Below are positions 8,077 to 15,178 of a stretch of 30,315 nt of DNA, one piece after another. How positions within the stretch are numbered: the stretch's first letter is position 1; each line of letters starts with the position of its first letter. Made by a program: the position numbers and the translations under genes. This DNA comes from CAYPHJ01 sp964410485 (GTDB taxonomy: Bacteria > Desulfobacterota > Binatia > UBA9968): assembly GCA_964410485.1 (NCBI GenBank), contig CAYPHJ010000055.1, forward strand, positions 1-30,315, given 5' to 3'. The notes under the pieces were generated by a model, which worked only from the letters and a program-made list of their open reading frames with translations, had not been told where the DNA came from and made no database searches.

Positions 8077-8100
8077 TGACTCCACCACTCCATTACTCCA
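8077..8100. repeat. Three-copy 8-nt tandem repeat NNACTCCA
   Basis: The units TGACTCCA, CCACTCCA and TTACTCCA follow one another without gaps just downstream of the cupin stop codon. Six of eight positions are invariant. It adjoins the hairpin at 7998-8062 and is another example of degenerate short-word DNA in a spacer. Confidence 0.6.
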
Positions 8101-8109
8101 AGGTGTACT

Positions 8110-8472
8110 TTACGATTCGACAATCCGCACGCCCTCGGGCCACAAGACCAAGACAAGCGTTTCTCCGACAGGACGGGGTGTATGCACGGACTTGGGGTCC
8201 AGGAAGACGATCTCGCCCTCACTGTACTCCCCGGTCTCGTCGGTAATTTTTCCCTGAAGAACGAGATAGCATTCCCCGCCAAGATGCTCGTGACGTAAAA
8301 AGGCCTGCGGGCCGGCCTCCCTTGAGACGCGGTAAAGAACCAATTCGCGCTTGCCTGCGCGCGCCAAACGAGCCATCTGGAGGCCGTTGCCGTAATCCCT
8401 CCACTCCAGACCATCCAAACCCTCGCGTTTGACCTTTATGTCGAGGAGATCTTTTAGCGATCGATGCAGCAT
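8110..8472 (-). CDS. ChrR-type cupin domain protein
   Basis: A 120-residue single-domain cupin. The first cupin motif reads FLRHEHLGGECYLVLQGKI, giving candidate metal ligands His61, His63 and Glu67. The second motif includes EIVFLDPKSVHTPRP with His97. The AFLRHEHLGGE ... GEYSEGEIVFLDP pattern is most like the C-terminal cupin of ChrR-type anti-sigma factors. There is no N-terminal zinc anti-sigma domain and no adjacent sigma-factor gene, so a regulatory role is not supported. It could be a small metal-dependent enzyme or a sensor. The ATG at 8472 has no strong Shine-Dalgarno. It is the first gene after the rplQ terminator and a repeat-rich spacer. Confidence 0.75.
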   Translation of the reverse strand: MLHRSLKDLLDIKVKREGLDGLEWRDYGNGLQMARLARAGKRELVLYRVSREAGPQAFLRHEHLGGECYLVLQGKITDETGEYSEGEIVFLDPKSVHTPRPVGETLVLVLWPEGVRIVES

Positions 8473-8502
8473 GTCTACTCTGGCTACCTCGTGGCGATCG
8501 GA

Positions 8503-8604
8503 GGCCTCGCTGCGCTGAGAGTTCAGATAACAGATCTCAGAAGGAGCTTTTTTTTGAAATCTGAAATCTGTAATTGAGATCCCTCGTTGGAGCGAGAATT
8601 GGCC
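8503..8604. repeat. Dispersed hairpin repeat, copy 1 (GGCNTCGCTNCGC / TTCAGAT family)
   Basis: Begins GGCCTCGCTGCGCTGAGAG, then TTCAGATAACAGATCTCAG; the other half reads CTGAAATCTGTAATTGAG and ends GGAGCGAGAATTGGCC. The outer and inner words reappear inverted, making an extended hairpin. The same words in the same order occur at 19236-19341, so this is a repeat family and not a one-off palindrome. Confidence 0.65.
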
Positions 8605-8633
8605 CGGAAGGGCTCATCGTTTGATACCACCAG

Positions 8634-8795
8634 TTATAAAGGGTCGCAAAATTGAATTGACATTGCGCCCTCAAAATCTCCCCTAACCCCTCTTTTCCAA
8701 AGTTTTCCAAAGAGGGGAAAATCCTCCCTTTGGCAAAGGGAGGTTAGGAGGGATTTTCAAAAAGAATGCAGTCACTATTATGAGACCCTTTATAA
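8634..8795. mobile_element. MITE-like element, copy 1
   Basis: A 162-bp unit bounded by perfect 12-bp inverted repeats: TTATAAAGGGTC at 8634-8645 and GACCCTTTATAA at 8784-8795. The similarity extends imperfectly inwards. Because TTATAA is itself a palindrome, the outer six bases could instead be a TTATAA target-site duplication flanking an AGGGTC/GACCCT inverted repeat. Inside are nested palindromes, including CCTCCCTTTGGCAAAGGGAGG-type arms (8723-8743) and CCCCTCTTT/AAAGAGGGG (8687-8695 and 8709-8717). There is no coding capacity. A related, shorter copy lies at about 18668-18783. A non-autonomous mobile element is the best reading, but no transposase is in the window. Confidence 0.55.
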
Positions 8796-8892
8796 TTAAT
8801 GAAGAAGCCGGGCTAGTCTCCGGTTTCGAGCCTCAACTTTATCCCTCCATACCAGATCAAGCCCTCGGGGGAAAGGCTTGCTGCGCAGAGAC

Positions 8893-8926
8893 AAAAAAGC
8901 CGCAGTACGGGATTCGTATTGCGGCT
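8893..8926 (-). terminator. Intrinsic terminator after rplQ
   Basis: On the minus strand a 12-nt arm AGCCGCAATACG (8926-8915), a short loop, and the near-perfect complement CGTACTGCGGCT (8909-8898) run into a T-run (plus-strand A-run at 8893-8898). It lies about 24 bp past the rplQ stop, in the right orientation to end the ribosomal transcript. Confidence 0.85.
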
Positions 8927-8949
8927 CTAAGCAAGTTAGCCAAAATGGA

Positions 8950-9414
8950 TCAAGACGCGCTGGGCTTTTCGGCGCTTTCAGTCGCTGCTGGCGCTGCCGC
9001 GCGTGCTCCCCGCCTGCGCCTTCTTCCACCCTGAGAAGGCGGTGGCGCACCGCCCTCGGGGGCACTCACGAGTTCCAGAAGCGAAATCGGCGCCGCGTCG
9101 CCGCGCCGCCATCCGATCTTCACGATCCGCGTATAGCCGCCCGGGCGATCCTTAAAACGTGGTGCTATGGTATCGAACAGCTTCACCACCACAGCCTTAT
9201 CTTGCACGATGCCGAGGGCTTGCCGGCGGGCGTGCAGGCTTCCGTCTTTGCCCAACGTAATGACCCGATCCACCCATCGTCTCACTTCTTTCGCTTTGGC
9301 GTCCGTTGTCCTGATCTTTTCGTCCCGCAGTAGCGCGGTCACGAGATTGCGCATGAGCGCCCGACGGTGGCTGGAGGAACGGTTGAGTTTTCTTCCGGAC
9401 TTCAGGTGCCGCAT
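8950..9414 (-). CDS. rplQ: 50S ribosomal protein L17 (bL17)
   Basis: Large-subunit ribosomal protein near the exit-tunnel rim. The N-terminal block MRHLKSGRKLNRSSSHRRALMRNL and the ALGIVQDKAVVVKLFDTIAPRFKDRPGGYTRIVKI core region are typical. At 154 residues it is longer than E. coli L17 (127). The extra length is a low-complexity Pro/Gly/Arg/Ala tail from about residue 120 (SQGGRRRRRGARAAAPAA). It follows rpoA by 2 bp and is the last gene of the array, directly before the terminator. Confidence 0.97.
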   Translation of the reverse strand: MRHLKSGRKLNRSSSHRRALMRNLVTALLRDEKIRTTDAKAKEVRRWVDRVITLGKDGSLHARRQALGIVQDKAVVVKLFDTIAPRFKDRPGGYTRIVKIGWRRGDAAPISLLELVSAPEGGAPPPSQGGRRRRRGARAAAPAATESAEKPSAS

Positions 9415-9416
9415 TG

Positions 9417-10445
9417 TCAGGCCGACTCCTTTTGTATCTCGCGCTTGCGCGTCTCGATCTCATCCCGCGCAGGAAAGTGCTCGACTTTCATTCCAAGCTC
9501 GAGCCCCATTTCCCGCAGAATTTCCTTGATCTCGTTGAGTGATTTGTGGCCGAAGTTCTTGGTCTTCAGCATTTCATGTTCGCTTTTCTGCACTAGCTCT
9601 CCGATGTACTTGATATCCGCGTTCTGCAGGCAATTCTGCGAGCGCACAGAAAACTCCAACTCGTCGACGCTGCGGAACAGATTGTCGTTGAGCGGAATCG
9701 TCGGGCCTTCGTTGCGCTTTTCCTGCTGTGGCTCGTCTTGGAAGTTCACAAATATACTCAATTGGTCCTGTAGAATCTTTGCGCCGTAGGCGATCGCATC
9801 ATCGGGTCTGACGCTGCCATCGGTAAAAATCTCGACGGCCAGTCGGTCGTAGTCTGTGCGCTGCCCCACCCGCGCGTTCGTCACCGTAAAGATCACTTTC
9901 TGAATCGGAGAAAAAATCGCGTCGATGAAGATGGTATCCACGGGCACACCTTCTTCTTTGTTCTTCTCGGCGGGTACGTAACCGCGGCCCAACTTCGCCA
10001 CCATCTCCATCTCGAGCTTTCCATCTCCCGATACGGTCGCAATCTTGTGTTCTGGATTCAAAATCTCGACGCTGGGCGGGGCTATGATGTCCCTCGCCAG
10101 CACGGTTGCAGGCCCTTTGGCCTCGACGCGCAGATTCTGGGGTTCGCCGTCATGCAGCCGCAGGCGAATCTCTTTGAGATTCAAGATAATATCCGCCACA
10201 TCTTCGGTAACGCCGGGAATCGTGGAAAATTCGTGCAGAATACTCTTAATGCGGACCGAGACCACGGCGGCTCCCATGAGGGAGGAAAGCAAGATGCGCC
10301 GTAGCGAATTGCCGATGGTCTGACCAAAGCCGCGCTCAAATGGCTCCGCATAAAATTTTCCGTAGCTGGGGGTCAGTGTCTTTTCGTCTACCTCCAGTTG
10401 CTTGGGTTTCATCAAATCAGTCCAATGCCTAGAAATGTAAGACAT
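9417..10445 (-). CDS. rpoA: RNA polymerase alpha subunit
   Basis: Assembles the core RNA polymerase as a dimer that binds beta and beta-prime. The 342-residue protein has the N-terminal assembly domain (GFGQTIGNSLRRILLSSLMGAAV at about 39-61) and the C-terminal DNA- and activator-binding domain (about 255-330; FSVRSQNCLQNADIKYIGEL, LKTKNFGHKSLNEIKEIL). The ATG at 10445 is supported by GGGAG about 6 nt upstream, giving an N-terminus about 11 residues longer than the next Met at residue 12. It sits between rpsD and rplQ as in classical alpha operons. Confidence 0.98.
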   Translation of the reverse strand: MSYISRHWTDLMKPKQLEVDEKTLTPSYGKFYAEPFERGFGQTIGNSLRRILLSSLMGAAVVSVRIKSILHEFSTIPGVTEDVADIILNLKEIRLRLHDGEPQNLRVEAKGPATVLARDIIAPPSVEILNPEHKIATVSGDGKLEMEMVAKLGRGYVPAEKNKEEGVPVDTIFIDAIFSPIQKVIFTVTNARVGQRTDYDRLAVEIFTDGSVRPDDAIAYGAKILQDQLSIFVNFQDEPQQEKRNEGPTIPLNDNLFRSVDELEFSVRSQNCLQNADIKYIGELVQKSEHEMLKTKNFGHKSLNEIKEILREMGLELGMKVEHFPARDEIETRKREIQKESA

Positions 10446-10464
10446 AGGTTCTCCCAGGTAAAAA

Positions 10465-11091
10465 CTACTTTGAATAGAGTTCGACGATCAATTTTTCGTT
10501 GATGGGCATCGTGATGTCGCTTCGCGACGGCATGAGCTTGATTCGACCGCTAAAACTGTCGCGGTCCAACTCCGCCCACTCGGGCAGGCCGCGTCGCTGT
10601 GCTCCTTCCATTGCATTGAGAATCCGGCTCATCTGCCGGCTCCGCTCTTTGACGGAGATGACATCCCCTACACGAACGGAAAAGGACGGCACGTTGACTT
10701 TTTTGCCATTGACCAGAATGTGTCCGTGCCGGACCAACAGGCGCGCCTCCGCCCGGGAACTTGCGAAGCCGAGCCGATAGACCACATTGTCCAGGCGCCG
10801 CTCCAATAGAGCCAACAGCGCTTCGCCGGTAATCCCCTTTGTCCTGCTAGCGCGCTGGAAAGTCCGGTGAAACTGGTTTTCCAGCAAACCGTAAATGCGC
10901 TTGACCTTCTGTTTTTCACGCAGCTGGATGCTGTATTCGGAGAACTTCGCGCGCGCTTGACCGTGCTGGCCAGGGGGATAATTACGCCGCTCAATGGCAC
11001 ATTTGTCGGTGTAGCAGCGCTCCCCCTTGAGAAAAAGCTTGAGGTTCTCTCGTCGGCAAAGGCGGCACACAGATTCCGTGTATCTAGCCAA
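10465..11091 (-). CDS. rpsD: 30S ribosomal protein S4 (uS4), zinc-type
   Basis: Primary 16S rRNA-binding protein that nucleates 30S assembly and, in E. coli, represses the alpha operon. The 208-residue protein keeps a CxxC...C...C set (Cys9, Cys12, Cys26, Cys31), so this is the zinc-binding form. The S4 RNA-binding domain (LERRLDNVVYRLGFASSRAEARLLVRHGHILVNGK) is intact. The start codon is TTG at 11091, preceded by AAGGAGG at 5-nt spacing, so the non-ATG start is well supported. Confidence 0.97.
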   Translation of the reverse strand: MARYTESVCRLCRRENLKLFLKGERCYTDKCAIERRNYPPGQHGQARAKFSEYSIQLREKQKVKRIYGLLENQFHRTFQRASRTKGITGEALLALLERRLDNVVYRLGFASSRAEARLLVRHGHILVNGKKVNVPSFSVRVGDVISVKERSRQMSRILNAMEGAQRRGLPEWAELDRDSFSGRIKLMPSRSDITMPINEKLIVELYSK

Positions 11092-11107
11092 ACGTTCCTC
11101 CTTCTCC

Positions 11108-11563
11108 TTAAACGCGTCTTCTTTTTGGCGGCCGGCAGCCGTTATGCGGAATCGGCGTCACGTCTTTAATCAAGCTGATGTTAAATCCGGCCGATTGCAG
11201 GGCGCGCAGCGCCGATTCCCTGCCTGCGCCCGGACCGCGCACGAAAATCTGCACGCTTCGCAAGCCGTGATCCATCGCCTTTTTGGCGGCGCTATCGGCC
11301 GCTTGCTGGGCAGCAAACGGAGTCCCTTTGCGCGAACCCTTGAAGCCCATGCTGCCCGCGCTCGACCAGGAAATCACATTGCCTTGATAGTCCGTAATCG
11401 TCACGATGGTGTTATTGAAAGTCGAATGGATATGGACCACGCCCTCGGCAATATTCTTGCGCCCGCGCTTCTTGCGTGCGACCTTCTCCCCAGGCTTTGA
11501 CTCCGCCTGTGCATCAGCCTTTCTCTGGTCCTTTTGCTGAGCGATCTCGTCTACTTTAGCCAT
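11108..11563 (-). CDS. rpsK: 30S ribosomal protein S11 (uS11)
   Basis: Small-subunit platform protein that contacts mRNA and 16S rRNA near the E site. The core (GVVHIHSTFNNTIVTITD, GSRKGTPFAAQQAA, VRGPGAGRESALRALQ, DVTPIPHNGCRPPKRRRV) is canonical and complete. At 151 residues it has about 22 extra N-terminal residues relative to E. coli (129), rich in Lys, Gln, Ala and Glu. Starting at a later codon would shorten this, but the ATG at 11563 with AGGAGATCG just upstream is convincing. It lies between rpsM and rpsD. Confidence 0.97.
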   Translation of the reverse strand: MAKVDEIAQQKDQRKADAQAESKPGEKVARKKRGRKNIAEGVVHIHSTFNNTIVTITDYQGNVISWSSAGSMGFKGSRKGTPFAAQQAADSAAKKAMDHGLRSVQIFVRGPGAGRESALRALQSAGFNISLIKDVTPIPHNGCRPPKRRRV

Positions 11564-11589
11564 AACGATCTCCTGGTTAAAAACAGCAA

Positions 11590-11973
11590 CTAGCCTTTTG
11601 AGGGTGGCGCCTTTTTCCCCGCCACTGTTCTTCTTGGACCTTTTCGCGTGCGTGCGTTTGTATGCGTGCGCTGGCCGCGCACGGGTAAATTCCGTCGGTG
11701 GCGCAAGCCGCGATAAGAGCCCATGTCGATATGCCGCTTGATGTTACCGGTAGCGTCGCGACGCAGATCGCCTTCGACCTTATGGGACTGATCGATGATC
11801 TGGCGAATCTTGACAACATCGTCGTCGGAAAGGCTATCGCTCTTGAGATCCAAAGAAACGCCGGCCTGCGCCAAAATGTCTCGTGCCGTGCTACGCCCAA
11901 TGCCATAGATATACGTCAACGCCACTTCCATCCTCTTGTTCCTGGGTAGATCTACGCCCGCGATGCGCGCCAT
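11590..11973 (-). CDS. rpsM: 30S ribosomal protein S13 (uS13)
   Basis: Head protein of the 30S subunit that forms intersubunit bridges and contacts P-site tRNA. MARIAGVDLPRNKRMEVALTYIYGIG, the H2TH region and the basic tail (GSYRGLRHRRNLPVRGQRTHTNARTRKGPRRT) are diagnostic. Its length of 127 residues is normal. ATG start with AGGAGAG-like sequence upstream. The 95-bp gap to rpmJ upstream is filled by an imperfect hairpin. Confidence 0.97.
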   Translation of the reverse strand: MARIAGVDLPRNKRMEVALTYIYGIGRSTARDILAQAGVSLDLKSDSLSDDDVVKIRQIIDQSHKVEGDLRRDATGNIKRHIDMGSYRGLRHRRNLPVRGQRTHTNARTRKGPRRTVAGKKAPPSKG

Positions 11974-11999
11974 AACTTCTCTCCTAACCTATTGCCTTC

Positions 12000-12067
12000 C
12001 ATTTTGCATTTTGGATTTTGGCTTCTCGACCGGTAATCGAAAATCGGCAATCCAAAATCGCAAATCG
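12000..12067. repeat. ATTTTGGATT-type hairpin between rpmJ and rpsM
   Basis: Left arm 12000-12029 (CATTTTGCATTTTGGATTTT...) and right arm 12037-12067 (ending CCAAAATCGCAAATCG) are imperfect inverted repeats with a perfect ATTTTGGATT core and a 7-nt loop. The arms are degenerate iterations of ATTTTGG/ATTTGCG. It fills almost the whole spacer, ending 1 bp from the rpmJ stop. Confidence 0.65.
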
Positions 12068-12068
12068 C

Positions 12069-12182
12069 TTATCCCTGTCTCTGCTTATGCTTGGTGTTGA
12101 CACACAAAATCCGCACCACGCCCTTACGTCTCACGACCTTGCATTTGTTGCAAATCTTCTTTACCGAAGCCCTGACTTTCAC
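12069..12182 (-). CDS. rpmJ: 50S ribosomal protein L36 (bL36), zinc-type
   Basis: Small 37-residue protein of the large subunit. The translation is MKVRASVKKICNKCKVVRRK followed by GVVRILCVNTKHKQRQG. Cys11, Cys14, Cys27 and His32 are the zinc ligands, so this is the C+ form. It starts at GTG with AGGAG 5 nt upstream. It is in its conserved place between infA and rpsM. Confidence 0.95.
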   Translation of the reverse strand: MKVRASVKKICNKCKVVRRKGVVRILCVNTKHKQRQG

Positions 12183-12196
12183 GGCCGCTCCTGTTC

Positions 12197-12415
12197 TCAC
12201 CGCTCGCGATAAATAATTCTGCCCCGCCCGAGGTCATAGGGTGACAGCTCGATCTTGACCTTGTCGCCGGGAAGAATTTTGATGTAGTGCATCCTCATCT
12301 TTCCCGAAATGTGCGCAAGCACTTTGTGACCGTTTTCGAGCTCCACCCGAAACATCGCGTTCGGCAGTGTTTCCAGCACCGTACCGGTCACTTCAATGGC
12401 ATCTTCTTTGGGCAT
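12197..12415 (-). CDS. infA: Translation initiation factor IF-1
   Basis: Binds the 30S A site during initiation. The 72-residue S1-like OB-fold protein (MPKEDAIEVTGTVLETLPNA, ENGHKVLAHISGKMRMHYIK, LPGDKVKIELSPYDLGRGRI) matches the family exactly in length. The ATG at 12415 is chosen over the in-frame ATG at 12436 because it gives this standard N-terminus and has GAGGTGG upstream. It lies between map and rpmJ. Confidence 0.97.
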   Translation of the reverse strand: MPKEDAIEVTGTVLETLPNAMFRVELENGHKVLAHISGKMRMHYIKILPGDKVKIELSPYDLGRGRIIYRER

Positions 12416-12452
12416 CGCGACCGTCCACCTCGGCAAATCGCCAATTCTCGCG

Positions 12453-13211
12453 CTAAAGTTGGCTCAAAATATAAGGGCCGTCCTTCGTGACGGCGACGGA
12501 GTGTTCGAAATGCGCCGCCAAGCTGCCGTCACGCGTCACTGCTGTCCAGCCGTCCTCTTTGATCTCGACCTCATGCCCCCCCATGTTGAGCATCGGCTCG
12601 ATTGCCAGTACCATGCCTTCTTTCAAACGAATACCCCGGTCAGGCTCGCCGTAGTTGGGCACCGGCGGCTCCTCGTGCAGCTTCTTGCCAATGCCATGAC
12701 CGACAAAGGCGCGGACCACGGAAAAACCGGCATCCTCGGCCGTTCTTTGCACCACGGCCCCAAGGTCACCCAACCGCTTCCCTTCGCGCAACTCCTCAAT
12801 CCCCTTGTACAGCGCGGTTCGCGTCACCTCCATCAAACGTCGAGCGTCTTCGCTGACTTCGCCCACGCCAAGCGTGACTGCGGAATCGCCATAGAAACCC
12901 TCGTAAATGACGCCGAAATCGAGGCCTATGATATCGCCCTCGCGCAGGACCCGGTTTGATGGAATGCCGTGCACGATCTCTTCATTAATCGATACGCACA
13001 GCGAGCAGGGAAACACACGGCCCGCTACCGAATATCCTTTGAATGCTGGTATCGCCTTTTTTTTTACCGTCAGCTCCTCGGCCAAACTATCGAGCTCGAG
13101 CGTGGTTACACCCGGCGCTACTTTTTTCTTAAGCTCTTCCAACACCTCGGCGACAATCAAATTCGCCCGCCTCATGATTTCGATCTCTCGCGGAGATTTA
13201 ATCGAGATCAC
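12453..13211 (-). CDS. map: Methionine aminopeptidase, type I
   Basis: Removes the initiator methionine from nascent proteins. At 252 residues it is a type Ia enzyme with no N-terminal zinc-finger extension. The metal ligands are seen in order: LDFG, GDSA, GHGIG, AIEPM and FEHS. The substrate-pocket histidine lies in SINEEIVHGIP. It starts at GTG, overlapping the adk stop as GTGA, so translation is probably coupled. The secY-adk-map-infA order is the usual one. Confidence 0.97.
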   Translation of the reverse strand: MISIKSPREIEIMRRANLIVAEVLEELKKKVAPGVTTLELDSLAEELTVKKKAIPAFKGYSVAGRVFPCSLCVSINEEIVHGIPSNRVLREGDIIGLDFGVIYEGFYGDSAVTLGVGEVSEDARRLMEVTRTALYKGIEELREGKRLGDLGAVVQRTAEDAGFSVVRAFVGHGIGKKLHEEPPVPNYGEPDRGIRLKEGMVLAIEPMLNMGGHEVEIKEDGWTAVTRDGSLAAHFEHSVAVTKDGPYILSQL

Positions 13212-13864
13212 GCCGCCACGTCTCCTACTGCTTTGAGAATTCGCCGGCGTATCTCCTCGACCTCGCCCGTGCCATTCACCGCCCGTAGCATGCCTTTCTT
13301 TCCGTAGTAATCGATCAAAGGGGCGGTCTGCGCCTCGTAGACGCTCAGCCGGGAGCTAATGGTTTCTTCCCGGTCATCTTCGCGTTGGACCAATTCGCCG
13401 CCGCAGCGATCACAAACCCCTTTTTTCTGGGGCGGATCGAAGGCGACATGGTACAGCGCCGCGCAGTTCTTGCACGTCCGCCGTCCCGATAAGCGCTCAA
13501 TGATAACCTCCCGGGGCACCTCCAGGGACAAGACAGAGTCGAGCGTCGAACCCATCGCCCCGAGCATATCTTGTAAGCTCTGCGCCTGAGCTATGGTTCT
13601 GGGAAAGCCATCCAGAATAAATCCGTTTCGGCAGTCCTCCGCTTTCAACCGCTCGCGCACTAAATCCACCATGAGATCGTCCGGCACCAGGTTTCCTTGC
13701 CGCACATATGCCGCCGCTTTTTTTCCCAAACTGGTCTGGTCGGCCATGGCCTTTCTCAGAATGTCACCGGTTGACACCTGGCAAACACCGAATTCTTCCT
13801 GAAGGAATTTCGCCTGGGTTCCCTTGCCCGCGCCGGGAGGGCCCAACAAAACAACACGCGCCAA
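13208..13864 (-). CDS. adk: Adenylate kinase, zinc-lid form
   Basis: Converts ATP plus AMP to two ADP. The 218-residue enzyme has the P-loop GPPGAGKGTQ (8-17), the AMP-binding STGDILR, DGFPRTIAQA, and a long LID containing CxxC...CxxC (about Cys130, Cys133, Cys150, Cys153), so the LID probably binds zinc structurally. The start is TTG at 13864, preceded by GAGG at 7-nt spacing. It directly follows secY (3-bp gap) and overlaps map. Confidence 0.97.
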   Translation of the reverse strand: MARVVLLGPPGAGKGTQAKFLQEEFGVCQVSTGDILRKAMADQTSLGKKAAAYVRQGNLVPDDLMVDLVRERLKAEDCRNGFILDGFPRTIAQAQSLQDMLGAMGSTLDSVLSLEVPREVIIERLSGRRTCKNCAALYHVAFDPPQKKGVCDRCGGELVQREDDREETISSRLSVYEAQTAPLIDYYGKKGMLRAVNGTGEVEEIRRRILKAVGDVAA

Positions 13865-13867
13865 AAG

Positions 13868-15178
13868 CTAGCCTCTTCTTCCCCGCAAACGCCCTCGCTT
13901 CATGAAACCTTCGTAATTGCGGGTTATCAAATGGGTCTCCATCTGTGCTACGGTGTCCAGCGCGACACCGACCACGATCAGCAGAGCCGTGCCGCCAAAA
14001 AAGAATGGCACGTTGAATTGCGCAACCAACATCGTCGGAAGGAGGGCGACGAGACTCAAATAAATGGCCCCGCTCAGAGTTATTCTCGAAAGCACCCGCT
14101 CTATATATTCCGCGGTCTTTTGCCCGGGCCGAATTCCTGGAATATAGCCCCCGAACTTCTTCATGTTTTCAGCCACATCACTCGGGTTAAACACCACGGC
14201 AGTGTAAAAGAAAGCAAAAAAGATAATTAACGCGACATATACAATATCGTGCAGCCACTGCCCGGGACTCAGGTAACTCGCCATGCTCTGGACCCAGGGA
14301 TGAGCCGAAAACTGCGCCATCGTCGCCGGAAAAATAAGGATGGAGGATGCGAAGATGACCGGAATCACGTTGGCAGTATTGATTTTCAGCGGTAAGTGTG
14401 ATGTCTGACCACCGTACATTTTGCGGCCCACGACCCGTTTTGCATACTGCACCGGTATGCGGCGCTGGCCGCGCTCAACGAAGATAATAAACCCGACCAC
14501 GAGAACCACCATGACGAGGATCAAGAGGACAATTAACAGCCCGAGCTCGCCTTCGCGGACGAATTGAAAGGTCGTTATGATCGCCGAGGGGAGCCGGGCC
14601 ACGATGCCGGCGAAGATAACCAAGGAAATACCGTTGCCAATGCCGCGCTCGGTAATTTGTTCGCCAAGCCACATGATGAAAGCCGTGCCGGAAGTGAGCG
14701 TGAGCACTGTCATTAGGCGAAAGCCCCAACCAGGGCTCAAAACGATCGGAGCGCCTCCCGGGGAGCGCGTGCCTTCGAGCCCATAGCTGATCATCAAACC
14801 CTGAACAACCGCGAGCACGATCGTGCCGTAGCGCGTGTACTGCGTCATTTTGCGGCGGCCGGCTTCGCCTTCCTTGGACAGCCGCTCCAAATGGGGAAAA
14901 ACCACGGTCAGCAGCTGGAGGATAATCGAAGCGCTGATGTATGGCATGATCCCGAGAGAAAAAACCGAGAACTGCTCCAGCGCGCCGCCGGAGAAAAGAT
15001 TGAACAAGCCAAAAATGGTGTCCTTGACTTGTTCGAAGTAGGCCGCCAGCGCAATACGATCAATGCCGGGGGTCGGTATATGCACTCCCAGCCGATATAC
15101 GGCCAAGATGCCCAGCGTAAATAGGATGCGGCGCCGTAGCTCGGGAATCTGGGAGGCACCTTGAAAACCTTTAAGCAT
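13868..15178 (-). CDS. secY: Sec translocase channel subunit SecY
   Basis: Pore of the SecYEG protein-export channel in the inner membrane. The 436-residue protein has ten predicted transmembrane helices. Conserved stretches are FSLGIMPYISASIILQLL (helix 2 and plug region), the MTQYTRYGT loop, ERGIGNGISLVIFAGI, and PGIRPGQKTAEYI before the last helices. Its start ATG lies inside the end of rplO (8-bp overlap), and adk follows by 3 bp. Completeness and placement are ordinary. Confidence 0.98.
   Translation of the reverse strand: MLKGFQGASQIPELRRRILFTLGILAVYRLGVHIPTPGIDRIALAAYFEQVKDTIFGLFNLFSGGALEQFSVFSLGIMPYISASIILQLLTVVFPHLERLSKEGEAGRRKMTQYTRYGTIVLAVVQGLMISYGLEGTRSPGGAPIVLSPGWGFRLMTVLTLTSGTAFIMWLGEQITERGIGNGISLVIFAGIVARLPSAIITTFQFVREGELGLLIVLLILVMVVLVVGFIIFVERGQRRIPVQYAKRVVGRKMYGGQTSHLPLKINTANVIPVIFASSILIFPATMAQFSAHPWVQSMASYLSPGQWLHDIVYVALIIFFAFFYTAVVFNPSDVAENMKKFGGYIPGIRPGQKTAEYIERVLSRITLSGAIYLSLVALLPTMLVAQFNVPFFFGGTALLIVVGVALDTVAQMETHLITRNYEGFMKRGRLRGRRG

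Larger units (their letters stand above)
8473..8949. other. 477-bp non-coding spacer between cupin gene and rplQ
   Basis: This is the longest gene-free stretch in the window. From low to high coordinate it holds the GGCCTCGCT/TTCAGAT hairpin (8503-8604), the MITE-like element with 12-bp terminal inverted repeats (8634-8795), a short CCGG/CCGG hairpin near 8808-8830, and the rplQ terminator (8893-8926). A plus-strand reading frame from about 8780 runs into antisense rplQ and has no codon or motif support. I could not identify a convincing promoter for the cupin gene. Confidence 0.7.

Noticed and set aside
7986..8100. CRISPR-like repeat array
   Set aside because: The repeats are 5-11 nt degenerate words in inverted or directly adjacent order, with no uniform repeats of 24-40 nt and no spacers or cas genes.
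8656..8690. Plus-strand TTGACA promoter in the cupin-rplQ spacer
   Set aside because: TTGACA occurs inside the MITE-like element with no -10 at proper spacing and no plus-strand gene downstream.
8780..9034. Plus-strand small ORF beginning in the rplQ-cupin spacer
   Set aside because: It starts in the MITE-like end, crosses the rplQ terminator and runs antisense into rplQ; no domain or codon support.
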